A stretch of DNA of 64,000 bases from Pleurostoma richardsiae (GCA_030052745.1 JANBVO010000026.1:62001-126000), one strand, 5' to 3'. Numbered from the stretch's first letter, positions 24,073-36,979 are shown. Notes: a model not told the origin generated them from the letters alone. Numbers and translations are program-made.

Positions 24073-27000
24073 GCTGCCAGCAGGGTATTCCAGTGTTCTG
24101 TAGGAAAGAACCGTGTATGATATCGGACACAGGAGCAGTGGGAGTGTGTAGAGGAAAAGCAAATACCAAGGGTTGTTTAATAGGAGTTGTTAGGGGATCC
24201 CTCCCGCCGGAGAGTCTATGGATGTGAGCCTGATATAAGTAAAGCGCAGGGCTGTCTCAACCATCGCCCAGTTAGACCAGCGAGAGGCCAGCAAGCCGTC
24301 TGAGACTGCGGCACCCATGACAACAAACGGAGACTAGAATGGAAATCTTCTTCAGTCGCTGTAGCAAAGCGTCCACCAACACTAGCCGACACGACACCTA
24401 CGTCCTTTAGCGGCCTAACTCTTATTGGGCGGTTAATAGCCCCCCTCCCCTTACCCGAGATCCATCACACTCCGCGGAGGTCGATGTGTCAAGCTGACGC
24501 TAGACACGCGCGGATCATCGGTTCGAGATGGCGAACAATCCGTTAAATTCGGTGATCATGCGCAACTACGCTCTACTGCGTTCCAGCCAAGACATGCGGT
24601 CGCCAGCGCTAGACGCGAAATAACCCGGTCTAAGCCGGTGGAATGTTCGCTTGCCGGGGTATGATCACATCCCAGCGACGGTATCAACATCGCCAAGGAT
24701 AAATTTAAGAGACAGCTGACTTCACGGACGATCGAAGCCGATATGAGCTCGACACCCGTCCATTGCAGTCATATGTTAAGTATCTTGGTGTAGAAGACTT
24801 GACGAACTACACCCTCTCAAGTCTTGATACTTAGCCTGGCAGGACGCAATATCGCGACATTTCGTCCCGTCCTGGGGGATTTCGTGTAGCTGCATGCTGC
24901 AAGTTTATCATAGACCACCACCCCTCCGATCATTGCTGGAAACAGTCGGAACCTCCCGTGCAGCTTCTCCCATTGGACGAGCAGGCGGCGGACCTGCTCA
25001 GATATGGAATAGTAATTCACGACAGTTCCTGTAGTGTGCTGCGAGTCTCCCTAGTCAATGCTGTACAATGCTCAATGCGGCTCGGAGCTGACTCCTATGT
25101 TACGCCACCGTGCCTTGAGGCTGGCTCGGTGGCCATTGCAAGGATCATCAGTAGCCGGCATTAGCGAAAGGTAGGTTTGTGAACTCAATGCGAACCACCT
25201 GATCAAGCTGCTTAATGCACGTTTCCTCCTAGCACGGGCGTCTACTGGGATGGATATGGCAATCAGTACAGGCCACCAAAGCGTTTCCTAACTCCCTTCA
25301 ACCAATAAGGTCTACCTTCGGGAGATAACAGAGCAGTTCCCGGCGGACTTGTTGGGAAGAAAATGTTGAGGAGATGGGTTGGCCCGCCGACAAGTCCAGT
25401 TCGACATCAGTTCGTTTCCTCGAACTGTTTTATCGATCCTCCCACTTGTCACGGCTCACTGGGAGGGAAAGCTCCGATACCTAGGGAGTAGGGGGTGGCT
25501 TGGAAACGGTATGTGCCCCAGCGAGTCAGATCTCACACAAACACGTCATCAAGCAGCCACGCAGATACCGTGTAGTTGCTCACTGCAGCTCCAGAAGCCA
25601 GGTAGAACAAGGTTGCTCGCCTTAAACGCCCGCTCTGGCAGATCTCAGCCCGACTTGTCCCACGTTCCCTTTGCGAGGCACAACCTGTAATGCGTGCGCG
25701 ATAAGCTAAGGGTGTTCTACAGGCGGGCTTGGTACTTTATCTGGAATCGATGATGGGATGTGCGGATGCCGATATCGACGCTGGTGTTGGTCATTGATGC
25801 GATGGGACGACCTGGCCTTGGCCTAGGTCTAACTGGTAGGTAGCCTCGGTGAGCCATCAGCGTGGGGGGCGTATGCATACAGAGCACGGAGGTCAACACC
25901 ATTCTTTCTGCCGTCACTCATAGACAAGACCGGTTACCGCCCCCCCTGTTCGGTCAAATACCGCTAGCAGCAGTCCGTCACAAACTAGGACGCGGCCCGG
26001 AGCGGCAAGTAGATCCAGATCTGCCGAACGAGGCGCGATGCATGCCATGCACTAGGGGCCAATAAGACCCGCAGGAACCGCCGCGGAACATAGGGTGCAT
26101 AAGCGGCGGCTCACTCTCACTCGAATCTACATGTCAGAAAGCCTCGCTGCATTGCGTTATCGCAAGCACTCCCGACTCTCCATCCATAAATGTTGCACAC
26201 AGCATCCTGCAGGTGCATCTCGGCACTTCCAGCCAGTTAAGGCCCGGGGGCGTATCTTAACCTCAACTAGCCACCCAATTTTTCGCACTCGGATAGCTTC
26301 TATAGATGCAGTTGAAAAAAGAAAGTAAAAAGCAAGCCACAGGCGGTTTATCAGTTCCAATGACACGATAGGTTCTCCTTGCCCATGCACTAACGTGTAG
26401 GGAGTGAGTACGTGCCCTGAAGTAGGGGCCCTTAGCTTGCTCGCGAGCGCATCTCTCCCGCGATCAACATGCCATCTTGAAGCTTTCTCGCCGATCCCTT
26501 CCGTTTCGTCTGCGGCAGGAATCTCTAGTGCGGCGGGGGCAGCCCCTCTGGAACCCCGCGGTTCTGTCTAGAGTCTTATCCGCACCTCTAAGACAAACTC
26601 CCCCTCCGCAATAAGCGGCGAGCAAGCACCAGTTAGGAACCGCTAGGGAGGGTTCCATGGTCTCGAGAGTCTCCCGCTTTTGTCCTTCAATCCCCAAGAT
26701 AAGAGAGGTTGTTCTCAAAGGCTGCTTTGGCAGCGTTCCACTCGACATGCAAGTGTCTGTTTGTCCTCAAACTGAAGAACGACAAGCAGCGTCTGAGGTG
26801 TATCTAACGGATGAGTATAAGGTGGTGTGAAGGGAACGTTCTAGGAAGAGCAAGTCCGTCACATGAAGTTCATTCAGCAGCCTCTGCTTGGACAAGCGTG
26901 TGATGGTGGGCCGTCCCATTCGAGCGCTAGTAAGCCGTACATTCGCAGACATTTCCCCGGTCTTAGCCGTTGCTTGCTTCGTTAACCCGCCTCGTTGTCT

Positions 27001-27519
27001 CAGGTCGCCCTCGTGCGTAGGCGCCTAGCGGCGCAATGTACCTGTATGAGTTAATTTCGTCAATTCCCCTAGGATTCTGGAAGTCGCTTACGCGACAGAA
27101 ATTAAAATTAGGTAGTTGTCGAAGGCCTACAGCCTCCCGTATTGTCGAGTGTGAATGGCTCATCCGGGCCTACAGCTAGTTCTTTCTACTATCTTAGAGA
27201 GCATGGGCCCTACTTGGTATACAAACACTCGCCATTTGCCGAGGAATGCTCGGAGAAAGTCGGTCAGCCAGGCGATGCCGATATGAGCCGGTGCGTGAAA
27301 CGGCCTTGCCAATCCGCACTAGAACAGTTGCATGATAGTGGACAGGCTTCTGTCACTTTTTTTCTCATGCGCTAGGGACTAATATTAGACAATGGCATCT
27401 GCCCTGCCTAAGATCTCGTTTGTGCCCCTGTTTCAATGAATATCTAGCGAAACCTGGCCAGAGTTGTCTAGGAATACACGAGGTCGAGCCATGTACCCTC
27501 CTAGGAAAATATCGTGTGA
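24073..27519. other. PKS upstream region and gene-poor DNA
   Basis: The first kilobase is presumably the PKS promoter. It has scattered CGG triplets (near 24205, 24470, 24510 and 24630) but no exact CGGAAAA/TTTTCCG. From about 24.8 kb to 27.5 kb only short open frames (at most about 103 codons) occur on either strand, with no recognisable protein motif, RNA gene or terminal repeat. The base composition is near that of the neighbouring genes. I cannot assign a function; decayed genes or old repeats are possible. Confidence 0.4.
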
Positions 27520-28060
27520 ACAGATCGAGTATTAAAAAATCACTCACTTTGATGGAGCTCATAATTACTGTGTACTTCTCGAGACAATCATTCATACAAT
27601 CATCTCTGCCTCTACGTAACTCAATATGTCACAGTATATATTTAGTGAAGGAACGGGCCTCTTATTAGATTATATCATTTTAATAGGCTTATAGCACGAT
27701 AGCTGTAGCTTTTTCTGTTAGAAAGGTGAAGACAATATGGAATATGGCGCTGAACGCTACAAGCTAAGTAAGATAAGTAGTGTATATATGCTTCTTGCTG
27801 TCCTACGTTATTACGCGTTATTAGACGCCCTTTCTTAGGCTGCGAAAAAATGCTAACTAATATCTCTTCCCCTACATTAAACTGGTAAAGACTTATCTCA
27901 ATATAACTAGCACGCTTTTACAATTTGTCTAACCCAGAAGATTATCCAAGTTTATATAGGAAGCCTCTACGTTTATTAGTAGTCGGTGTATTCGTAAAGC
28001 TATAACTACTAAAGGAGTTAAATAAACTTTACCTATAAGGGGCGCTATCGCAGCTGGAAT
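27520..28060. repeat. AT-rich, probably mutated repeat remnant
   Basis: About 0.5 kb is clearly richer in A+T and in TA dinucleotides (stretches such as TATATCATTTTAATA and GTGTATATATGC) than the rest of the window. It has stops in all frames. This composition is typical of repeat copies altered by RIP in filamentous ascomycetes. No terminal repeats or coding motifs remain visible, so no family or exact ends can be given. Confidence 0.35.
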
Positions 28061-30238
28061 GGAACGAAATCAATAGGTATCCCTACAACCTCCTGGTAGT
28101 GAACAACTGGTAAGGATACTCCCATCATGTGCGTTCAAGGTGTAGCTTACTGCGATAACTGGCTAGAAGTGCGCAGCACATTAGCTGCAGGAGTAGGACG
28201 CAATTTGCCGCCCCCGACTTCGTTTCCTAACTCAGTTTCGCACATTCACAATACCTCCTATAATATGTGAGATTCTAGCTTCATCACCATATATAAGATA
28301 TATGCGTTCTCCCAGTTATTTATGTTTCTGACCCCCGACACTAATATTGTCAGCTCGTAAGTGACATTTAAAGGTCATGGTGACAAGCGGTGCCTTTAAA
28401 GGCACTCACGGAGTACATATAGGAGTCAAAGAGGCTGTCTGGTGGTATGGACAATACCATAGGTGTCCCAAGAGCTCGTCAGTGGCGAGGACAAGTCTTT
28501 GTCGTTTAACAACGTCCTACAGCGAATTGCTTATAAGCCCGCTACACTGACTGAATCCGTATAATCTGGATAGTAGGCTGCCGACTAGAATGACCGCACA
28601 CAGCCATGTCATCAGTCATCAGCGGTACACAGAAGTCGGCTACAATGACGCATTCGGGCGAGGCGCGCTCAACGAGTTGCGCGCTTTTTTTTGGGGGGGA
28701 GCGGGGCGTGGCTCTTGACCGGCATATTACCTTCGCATCCTCCCATCAAGGGCATGCTAATCAAGCAAGCATGGAAGGTGGGTAAGTAGCACTACTCGTC
28801 CTCCGCAGTCCACACCGTAGTGGTAGGAGGTACTACCAGGGAGAGTCGGGTGAAGCCTCTTAGCGAGAGTAGCCGGGAGAAGTGGCTCAAGACGAAGATG
28901 AGAAGACGTCAAGGGTGCACGACAGGTTTGCAAATCACATGGTCTGGCTCCTTAGGGGCAGCAGGGGACTGTGACGTTTTACTAGGACCCAACTGCTGTA
29001 TATGGAAATTCAGTACACAAGACTTTCATTTCAAATTGTCTTCCCTCCTATTTTTCAGGGCTCAATCAACCACCTTCGTAACTTACAAGAAAAGGCGCAG
29101 AAGAGCCTTGGTTCCGTCTTCTTCTCTAAGGGCCTGAACTTTGCCTTTACGGCGTCTGGTCAGTTAGGCCAAGTGGATATAGGTAATAGGGCACGGCCCC
29201 GGATAATCAGTGAGATAAAGACTAAACGATCGTAACTCTCAACAGCTGCATGCATGAGCTCAAGTGGATGGATAAAAGCAGCCGCAATGATAAAGTCTGC
29301 GGCATTATCGCCAAAGACTTGGCGCGTTCGCCGTAATGATCAGGAGAGGGCTCGCCAACAAGCATAATACATACGGCGCGGGCAGGGCGAGCAGGGCGGT
29401 CGCTTTCAGCTTTCAATGCAGAAAAGCATCGAATTCCCGGGATTCAACTTCCCCGCCTGCGACATCCAGCAGTTCAATGAACAATTGGGTGTGGCGCTAT
29501 GGTGCAGTGCGTGGTGATAAAGGCTAGCCTGACTGGTAAGATCCTTATCTCAACTCATATCTGCTCTACGGGGCTTCTCTCGGTCCAGCAACGGTTGACA
29601 GACATTATTTCGGCGGACACCTTCTCCTTTCGGCTTCTATGCCATTCTCGCGTCCAGACATCGCTTGGAGCCACATGTAGTAAACATGCTTCCGTACGTA
29701 TCCAAGTCACAACGGCACGAAAATGTGAGATTCGCGACAGATGAAGACTCGCTTCAAAACACAAGAGGCTTTTGGCCGTATGCACTCTACGAAAAGTCGG
29801 GCTTTTGGCCTGCTCTGACAGAAGCCCTACCTATAGTTGAACCTACCCACCTATGTATGCACACACATTATAATGGCGCGGGTCCTCGGGCATAATGTAC
29901 ATTGCAGAGTAGTGTATTTTGCAGTATATATCACCGGGGTGATCGAGGCACGTTCAGCAATTTTGGTGTGCATGCACCATGCCTGAGATAGACCATTCGC
30001 GCCTCACTGTGGGGTCGGGGGAAGTCAGCCGCAGCTGGCAGCAATCTCTGCTGGACACATATCGGAACGTATTGCTTGCTCATTGTATCTCTATCGAGTG
30101 CGTAATGGCGGTGGCGGCCCAGTGCCTCGCGATTGCTTGGCTGCGATTGATAGATTAGTCCGGGGCGGCTACTTGAGGGAGTAGGTTGTCCACAAGAGGA
30201 AGGAGGATTTAATAACGGCTCACCCTATCTCTTGCGTG
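28061..30238. other. Gene-poor DNA; no gene recognised
   Basis: Open frames reach only about 105 codons (28820-29137 plus) and show no family motif. A perfect 16-bp palindrome (GTGCCTTTAAAGGCAC) lies at 28390-28405. A GCGCGC inverted repeat with a 10-nt loop followed by T8 lies near 28665-28695. I see no gene, tRNA or intact mobile element. Confidence 0.35.
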
Positions 30239-30270
30239 TTTGCCAATTTGCCAATCTGCCAACTTGCCAA
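30239..30270 (+). repeat. Short tandem repeat, four 8-bp units (TTTGCCAA-like)
   Basis: Four consecutive 8-bp units, TTTGCCAA, TTTGCCAA, TCTGCCAA and CTTGCCAA, fill 30239-30270. A small microsatellite with no evident function. Confidence 0.8.
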
Positions 30271-31511
30271 GCTTGCATATCGAGACTGCGCGGCGGTGGC
30301 CTGTCAGAGCCCGTTAGTGGGAACAGGCGTACCCACAGAGTCGGTCGATCTGCGGCGCAGGAGAGGTCCAAGATAAGGCGTGGGTCCCGTGGAAGCTCTT
30401 GGCCCGGCGGCTTATCATGCCAGGCGTGTCGTGCGATTGGCGCGGGGCGCAACTTCGCCATCCTTCGAGCAGGACAGAGCCTGGTAGCGCAGAGATAAGC
30501 AACTTAACCCCTTGGCCTCCCTCGAATGACGGTCTCCCCGGGGAGACGTCATGCGCTCCGGGCCGCCAGCGCCTGCCTGTATGGGAAGCCTGACGACAGC
30601 TTGGCGGAGTGTCGTGGAGCCGTTTGGGTGCACAGACTTTCGCGCAATCTCTCCCCCAAATCCCCTCTTCGAGTTCCAGCCCTCGCTGCCCTCCCCTTGC
30701 CAGACTCTAGCATGTAGAGGCCGCCAGGGCATTCCACTCGTGTACACTCCCGCTACGCGTGCGTGTTTGCCTGCCTAGACCTAGTTACCGCCGTGCAGGC
30801 GCAGAGGCGCCGCAACAGGGGCTGCACCCGGCTATGACGGCAAGATACGTGACGTTCCGCGGGCTTTCCAGCCTTTCTCTGATCTGGACTAAGATGCCCG
30901 GATCGAGCTAAGACTGTTGCAGCAGCCCTTCTAGCGTTCCACGAAGGCTTCTTTCTGTGGGTTCACGGAGCTGCGGGACTCCTAGGCAACCCCCCCCCCC
31001 CCCCTGCCTGGCTTGGCTCCTGGGCACTCGCTTGTCCGCCCGCCTGCATGACCAGATTGCGCGGCGATGGATTGTTGGCGCGGAGACACCGAGGATGTAT
31101 GTATAACTTCCTCGTCGCAAGCCCCGCAAGCAGTCGCATGTCACGCATGCCAAGAGCCTCCTAGGACGAGACAAGAAGGAATACTGCCTTTCTAGAGTGT
31201 AGCACCCTTTTGCGTATCACAGGCTAACTTATTTCCGTGGCTGCCCCCGTCCCCGTGTGCTCTGGCACACGCGCACGCACACGGACCAATGGGGGTCACG
31301 GCGGCCTTGGCGCGGACTGTCGCTCCCTGCCTCTTCTGGGTGGTGATCAGGAGCGGCCCTCCCTGCCGGTAGCGGATCCCGCTGCACCAGCATATCTACC
31401 CTCCTGCTCCCCCCCTGTTCTTCGCCTGCCTGCGTGTCCTGCCTTGCTTCTTCACGGTTCACTCCTCGACACTGCTTCAAGGCAGCTCTCTCTCCTCTTC
31501 TCCCCCCAACA
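30271..31511 (+). other. GC-rich upstream region of the permease gene
   Basis: No gene is recognised. A run of 15 C residues occupies 30990-31004. The last 200 bp before the permease start are pyrimidine-rich (CTCCTGCTCCCCCCCTG; CTCTCTCTCCTCTTCTCC), a common feature of fungal core promoters and 5' leaders. Confidence 0.4.
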
Positions 31512-33271
31512 ATGAGCGACCACGACGTCGAGAAGCGGGTGCACTCCGACGACTCGCCGCAGGCGAGCGCCGTGGTGGGCGACTATGGCGCCGACAGCGA
31601 GCTGCAGCGCCGCCTGGGCAGCAGGCACATCACCATGATTGCCCTGGGGTCCTCCATCGGTATGGGTCTATGGCTGGGAAGCGGGACAAGCTTAAGAGAA
31701 GGCGGTCCCGCCGCCATCTTCATCGGCTGTAAGCAAGCAGAGACCCGAATACGGTTTCTCGTGGGACCGTTTGCCGGGCGATGATCCCGCTCATTTGTGA
31801 TATGAGGCTGACGGCGCATGTTGCTCCCTAGACCTGCTTTCCGGTTCCATGATCTGGTCGGTCTCGCATTCCATCGGTGAAATGGCAGTCATGTATCCGC
31901 TACCGTCCGCCTTTGTCCAGTGGTCGAACAAGTTCGTGGACCCCGCCGCTGGCTTCGCTCTCGGTTGGTGCTACTGGTTTTCCTACTGGATCACCATTGC
32001 CAATGAGCTGCAGGGCGTCGTCACGGTGCTGAGCTTCTGGACCGATAAGGTCCCTACAGCGGCGTGGATCACCATCTTCTGGGTCGTCATCATCCTTATC
32101 AATATAGGTGCTGTTAACTTCTTCGGTGAGATCGAGGTCATAGCCTCTGCCATCAAGTTCGGCTGGATCTTTATCGTCATTATCTCCTTCATCGTTATCT
32201 CCGCCGGCGGCGCTCCAAACCACGATGCCATTGGCTTTCGCTACTGGAACCAAACCCACGGCTTCACGCACGGTTTCAAGGGTTTCCTCGCCGTCATGCC
32301 AACGTGTATCTTCGCCATGTCCGGCTCGGAGAATGCAGGCTTGGTCGCTGCCGAGACTGCCAACCCTCGCAAGTCAGTGCCGCGCGCTGTCAGCTCCATT
32401 TGGATTCGTCTCGCCCTCTTCTATATCATGGGCTCGCTCATGGTCACCATTACTGTCTCGCCCTATGATGAGAATCTTTTCGGTGCCTCGGGAACCAATG
32501 CCTCGCCCTTCGTCCTTGCCTACCGTCACGCGAATCTCGACCCGCTAGCTCACATCATGAACGCCATCATCTTCATCTCTGTCCTCTCCACTGGCAGTAT
32601 TTCCGGATATGGCGGTTCCAGAACGCTCGTCGGCCTTGCCCAGATTGGAATGGCTCCCAAAGTAAGTACCCCAGCCACTCCTTTCAAGCCTCATCTGCTT
32701 ACATTTATGGTAGGTCTTCGCCAAGGCTGACAGCTGGGGCCGGCCGTGGTGGGGCCTAGTGCCGACGCTCGTCATCGGCGGCGGTCTGTCCTACTTGAAT
32801 GTCAGCGAGAGGGGCTCGACTGTCTTTGGGTGGTTCTCTAACCTGGTCTCCCTCTTTACCCTGTTTGGCTGGGGCATGATCTGCCTCTCCCACATCCGCA
32901 TGCGCCACGCTTGGAAGGTCCAGGGACGTGATCGTTCGGACCTCCCTTGGAGGTCCTGGACGTTCCCGTGGGCGGCTTGGTGGGGTCTTGCATGGTGCAT
33001 CCTCCTCATCATCGCCGAGTTCTACCTCTCGCTATGGCCCCTAGGTGGAAGTCCCGATGCGGAGACCTTCTTCGCCAACTATGTCTCCGTCGTTGCCATA
33101 GTCGTCATCTGGTTGGGCGCCAGAATCTACTACCGTGGCCCCTGGTGGGTAGACACCAAGACTATCGATCTTGACGAGGGCCGCAGGTTCTACACGGAGC
33201 ATCAGATGGCTGAAAGCCAGAAGGGTAGCGGGCCTCTCCACAAACTCACAGGTTGGGTGCATCACATCTAA
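31512..33271 (+). CDS. Amino-acid/GABA permease (APC superfamily)
   Basis: Proton-coupled amino-acid importer of the plasma membrane, 534 residues after removing introns 31729-31831 and 32662-32713. The start ATG at 31512 opens a hydrophilic tail ([13 protein letters not shown]). The APC signature around the first helix follows ([24 protein letters not shown]), then [23 protein letters not shown] in pieces. Further marks are the central [22 protein letters not shown] region, typical of TM6 to the next loop, and [20 protein letters not shown]. Multiple hydrophobic segments follow to the C-terminus. The family's ER-exit and endocytosis-type acidic tail motif [12 protein letters not shown] is present. 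Its amino-acid specificity cannot be decided. No cluster relation is evident. Confidence 0.9.
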
Positions 33272-33561
33272 GCTGAACTATACGTCCTCGCTCTCAAACT
33301 TCAAGAAGAATCGTGTGCTGGCTGTATATACTAGGAAGCGGACGCCAAGACTGGGGAGTGGAAATTTTCTCGGGCCAAGCGAAAAGCTTCCTGATGAGGA
33401 CTGCTAATCATCTTCTAATGGTGTTGGGAGTCCTCATGATAATCGGAACGTGATTGATTGTCTAGTGATGATTTGAGCCAGCTTGGTCTCAAGCTGGGGG
33501 ACAATACTCTCAGTTCGTTGCCTTATATGACCATCCAAGAACTGGCCGATTTAGCTTTGCA

Positions 33562-36500
33562 CTATGTACAACGCATGGTGATGTTGATGTTCGTGTCGGC
33601 CGTATCACCGCCGTGCGTCAAAAGAGCAAACGTGTATGATCCCTTCTCCAGCTCCCACTTGTTCTCCCGGTTCAAGATCGTTAGATATCGATCTACATCC
33701 AAATCCATCGACACCAAAGCCGTCTGCCCAGGGTCAACATAAACACGGTTGAGGGCGACGAGCTGCTTGACTGGTTGAACAATGGACGACACACGTGCCA
33801 GAAGATAGACTTGGGCCACGTAGCTACCAGCCATAGTACCGTTGTTCTTGATGTTGACGAGGAAGGTTAACGTGTCGCCTGTGGTGAATGTCGCGCCCAC
33901 GCCACTACTTGCGGAAGCTGTGAACCCATCCACGTCGAAGGTCGTGTATGAGAGACCCCACCCAAACCAGTACGCCGGGGAGGATTCAGCGTCCAAGAAG
34001 TCTCTCTTATGTGCGAAGGCCTTGTAATTGTAGTATACCGGAAGCTGGCCAACGTGTCTTGGGACGGTAACAGGCATCCGGCCTCCCGGGTTGGCGACAC
34101 CAAAGACGACGTCCGCGATTGCCTGTCCTCCCGACTGTCCTGGCATAAACGCACTGATGACAGCAGCGCTCTGGTTATAATAATCAATGGCGAACGGCCG
34201 ACCACCCTGGAGAATCAGCACAACAGGCTTCCCTAGTCCGTACATCTCCCGCGCGAGCCTGTCCTGGGTTGGCGCAAGACCGAGGGTTGCCCGGTCACCG
34301 TTCTCGCCATCACTATTCCAGGCAGCTCCCACAACCAGTAAAATGATATCCGCAGACTGCGCGGTCTCGATAGCTTGCGCAAGCGCATCGCCATTTCGGC
34401 TGACAAGGTTCCAGAAGAGGATGAGCTGAGAGTTGACAGCAACGACATTCTCGATCCTTTTGGAAAGATCATAGGCTTGATACTCGATCCGTATGCGATG
34501 TGTTGCTTCTTTCCTGAAGGTGAACGGTGCTGACCCTGCCGGGGGTAGCGACCCATTCACTTGAATGAATGGGAGTTCCAGGATATTATCTTGAATAGTC
34601 GGAGAGTCAGGTCCATGTGCCATGACCAGGTCATCGTCTATAAACAACTTGGCGCTGCTATTAGCCCCGACAGCGAGTCCTATCCAGCCATCCACTTCAA
34701 GATCAACGTCGACGGGAGACTGGATATAGCCCTCCCAGGTCGCACTGAAGTTGTTCGACGGGAGGCCAGCAGGAGGATACATTCCCCAGTCTAGCGCAGG
34801 CACCTCAATCTTCGTCACCATGGCTTTGGTGAAGTCGACATCTGCATAATACGTGGCCAAGAGACCTCCCTTTGTCCCGTTGGGCGTCGATAGGAGATAT
34901 GGTGGGATGACGTATTGAGCGTTGTATTCCCACGTGTTTGAACCCCAACTAGAAACAAGCTCGACGCCGCTGTTATCTGTGTAGTGCAACAGGCTCTGGC
35001 GGACTGTCTCCGCTGATGCAGCCGGATACTGACCCCATGTCCCGGAATAGTCACCGTAGTTGAGCGTGTCTGCAAAGGGACCAATCAATGCTATTCTGGA
35101 AATATTCTGCTTGGCCGGAATCAGCGGGAGAGTCGAGTTCTTGTTTTCCAGGAGTACGATGCTCTTCTGGGCGGCTTCCAGAGCGAGACCTCGGTGTCCT
35201 TCGACAATGTCAAGGGGCTTGACATCTTCCGAGACGTATGGATTCTGGAACAGTCCCAATTCCCATTTCACACCGAGGATCTTCTTGACGCGGGATCGGA
35301 TGGTGCTAAGCTGCACGGCGCCACTGGCAACCAAGTCAAGCGTACACTGCACCCATAATCAGCAATTTGGGGGCTTAAGGAACTGAAAGAAGATACAAAC
35401 ATTCAGGTACACCTCTAGCGGATAGTCGTAGAATTGAATCATACCACCTGCGTTGATCCACTGTCGGATAGCGTCTGCCGGCGAGTCTGCCACACGATGT
35501 GTTCTTTCCAACTCAACCATTCCTACCCTGTAGTAAGCAACGATGGCGAAATAGTGCATTCATGAGGAGGGAGATACCCGTATCATCCGCGATGACGAAT
35601 CCGTCAAACCCCCACTCTTCGAGCGCTTGATAGAGTACGGGGTGGACGGGTGCTGGAATGTCATCAAGCTCGTTGTACGCCCTGTTAGATTCGTCCCCGG
35701 TCAGCTACCGATATGTCAGTACGTAAGAAAGCTGTATACGTACATCATAACTCCCAAGACACCGCCCAGCTGTACGGCAGCCTTGAAAGGTGTTAGTAAA
35801 TCTTGGATAATTTGCCGATTACCGTGACCCATGAAAGGCGCTGCATTCCTTCCAGACTGGGGCGCACCGTGTGCAGCAAAATGCTATGAGTCCTGTTGTG
35901 AGCACTGTGGATTGATGCTTTGAGCAGGAGTTCGTACCTTCATCACCGGGGCAACGGCATCCTCATCAGCCCATGAACCATTCTTGGACAGCCCTCGAGA
36001 GTAAGACACGCCCATTTGCGAAGTCAAGACCTTGTCTTCCCCCCAGGCCTCTGTGTCACGATTCAGCAACAAGGAGATGAGCCCACGTGTCAAAGGGGGG
36101 AAGTCGTACCTTGCATCCTGCCCCACCTGGGGTCCTGTCCGATATCGAGAACCGGTGACAAGCATGCATGGATTCCAATAGACCTAGCTTCAGTTCCAAT
36201 AGCCCTCCCGACCCGGTATACGAGATCAGTATCAAAGCTTGCGGACAATCCCAAGCTCTGCGGGAACATTGACTGCTTGAATGACCCCACACCATGCAGG
36301 CACTCCCCAAGGTGCATCAGAGGGACCTTCACGTCTGATTTCTCAAGATTAAGCTGTTGTATTGCGTTATAGTATGAAGTATTGAGCGAGTACCTGCCAA
36401 TCGTCAGCGAGTGAATATGGGAGTGTCTGGTAACGCTAGTGGGACGCACCAGTCATGCATGGCACCGATAGGAGAACCGGGGCTGAAACGCATGGTATAA

Positions 36501-36979
36501 TCTGTAGACAAGTTGAGCCCAACAGCAGCCGAGTTCGACTGAGAAGGTTCTCAAGACATACCGTACAACTCGTTCTTGGAATACTTGCCGACGATGTCTC
36601 CGGCAAACATCAGATGCAGTTGAAGGACTGCAGCTTCTAGTCAACGCGCACGTTGCGAAGGCTTGCATGATGATGGCCGTTACCCACCGAGATCAGCGAC
36701 AGTCATATTTGCAACTAGGCTGTCAATGAAGGTCCTTTTGTTCATAAGCGTATCCGTGTTTGGATGTCCCGTCGCAAGCCATGCATCAGGCCTCGAAGGA
36801 GCAAACGCTCGGCCTCCTCTCCTGCTGTAAAAGAGCACGACTAAGGAAGCGAGGGCCATAAATGAAGCAACAATCCGTATCTTCGGAACGCGGTGCTGGA
36901 GCTTTGGGGTTGCCGACGCTCCCCCAGCTGGCCGTGCTATCGGCGGTGCCGAAGGCCTGAGCTTCTGATCCGGGGGCAT
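33562..36979 (-). CDS. Glycoside hydrolase family 3 (beta-glucosidase-like) with PA14 insert, membrane-anchored
   Basis: Multi-exon gene. The chosen start is at 36979; an in-frame Met at 37015 is an alternative. A basic N-terminal tail precedes one hydrophobic helix (IVASFMALASLVVLFYSRRGG), suggesting a type II membrane anchor rather than a cleaved signal. The (beta/alpha)8 domain shows HACLSPVLDIGQDPRWGR near 36120-36170 and the nucleophile region GFDGFVIADDTG near 35580-35620. The alpha/beta sandwich follows (KSIVLLENKNSTLPL, RIALIGPFAD), with a PA14 insert (GLLATYYADVDFTKAM ... VDGWIGLAVGANSSAKLFIDDD). The rest of domain 2 (LVVGAAWNSDGENGDRATLG) and a C-terminal Fn3-like domain close the protein. 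It probably acts on beta-glucosides at the cell surface or in the secretory path. Which sugar it prefers is unknown. Confidence 0.88.

Noticed and set aside
26464-26748. 94-codon minus-strand frame that recalled rDNA-associated hypothetical proteins
   Set aside because: No stretch matched conserved rRNA sequence and no motif was found.
27040-27080. CGTCAATTCCCCTAG, resembling a universal small-subunit rRNA motif
   Set aside because: The match covers only about a dozen bases and the flanks are unlike rRNA.
28660-28700. GCGCGC hairpin followed by T8, like a bacterial terminator
   Set aside because: The window is fungal nuclear DNA and no gene ends there.
28820-29137. 105-codon plus-strand frame
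   Set aside because: No recognisable domain, a neighbouring frame is equally open, and there is no supporting context.
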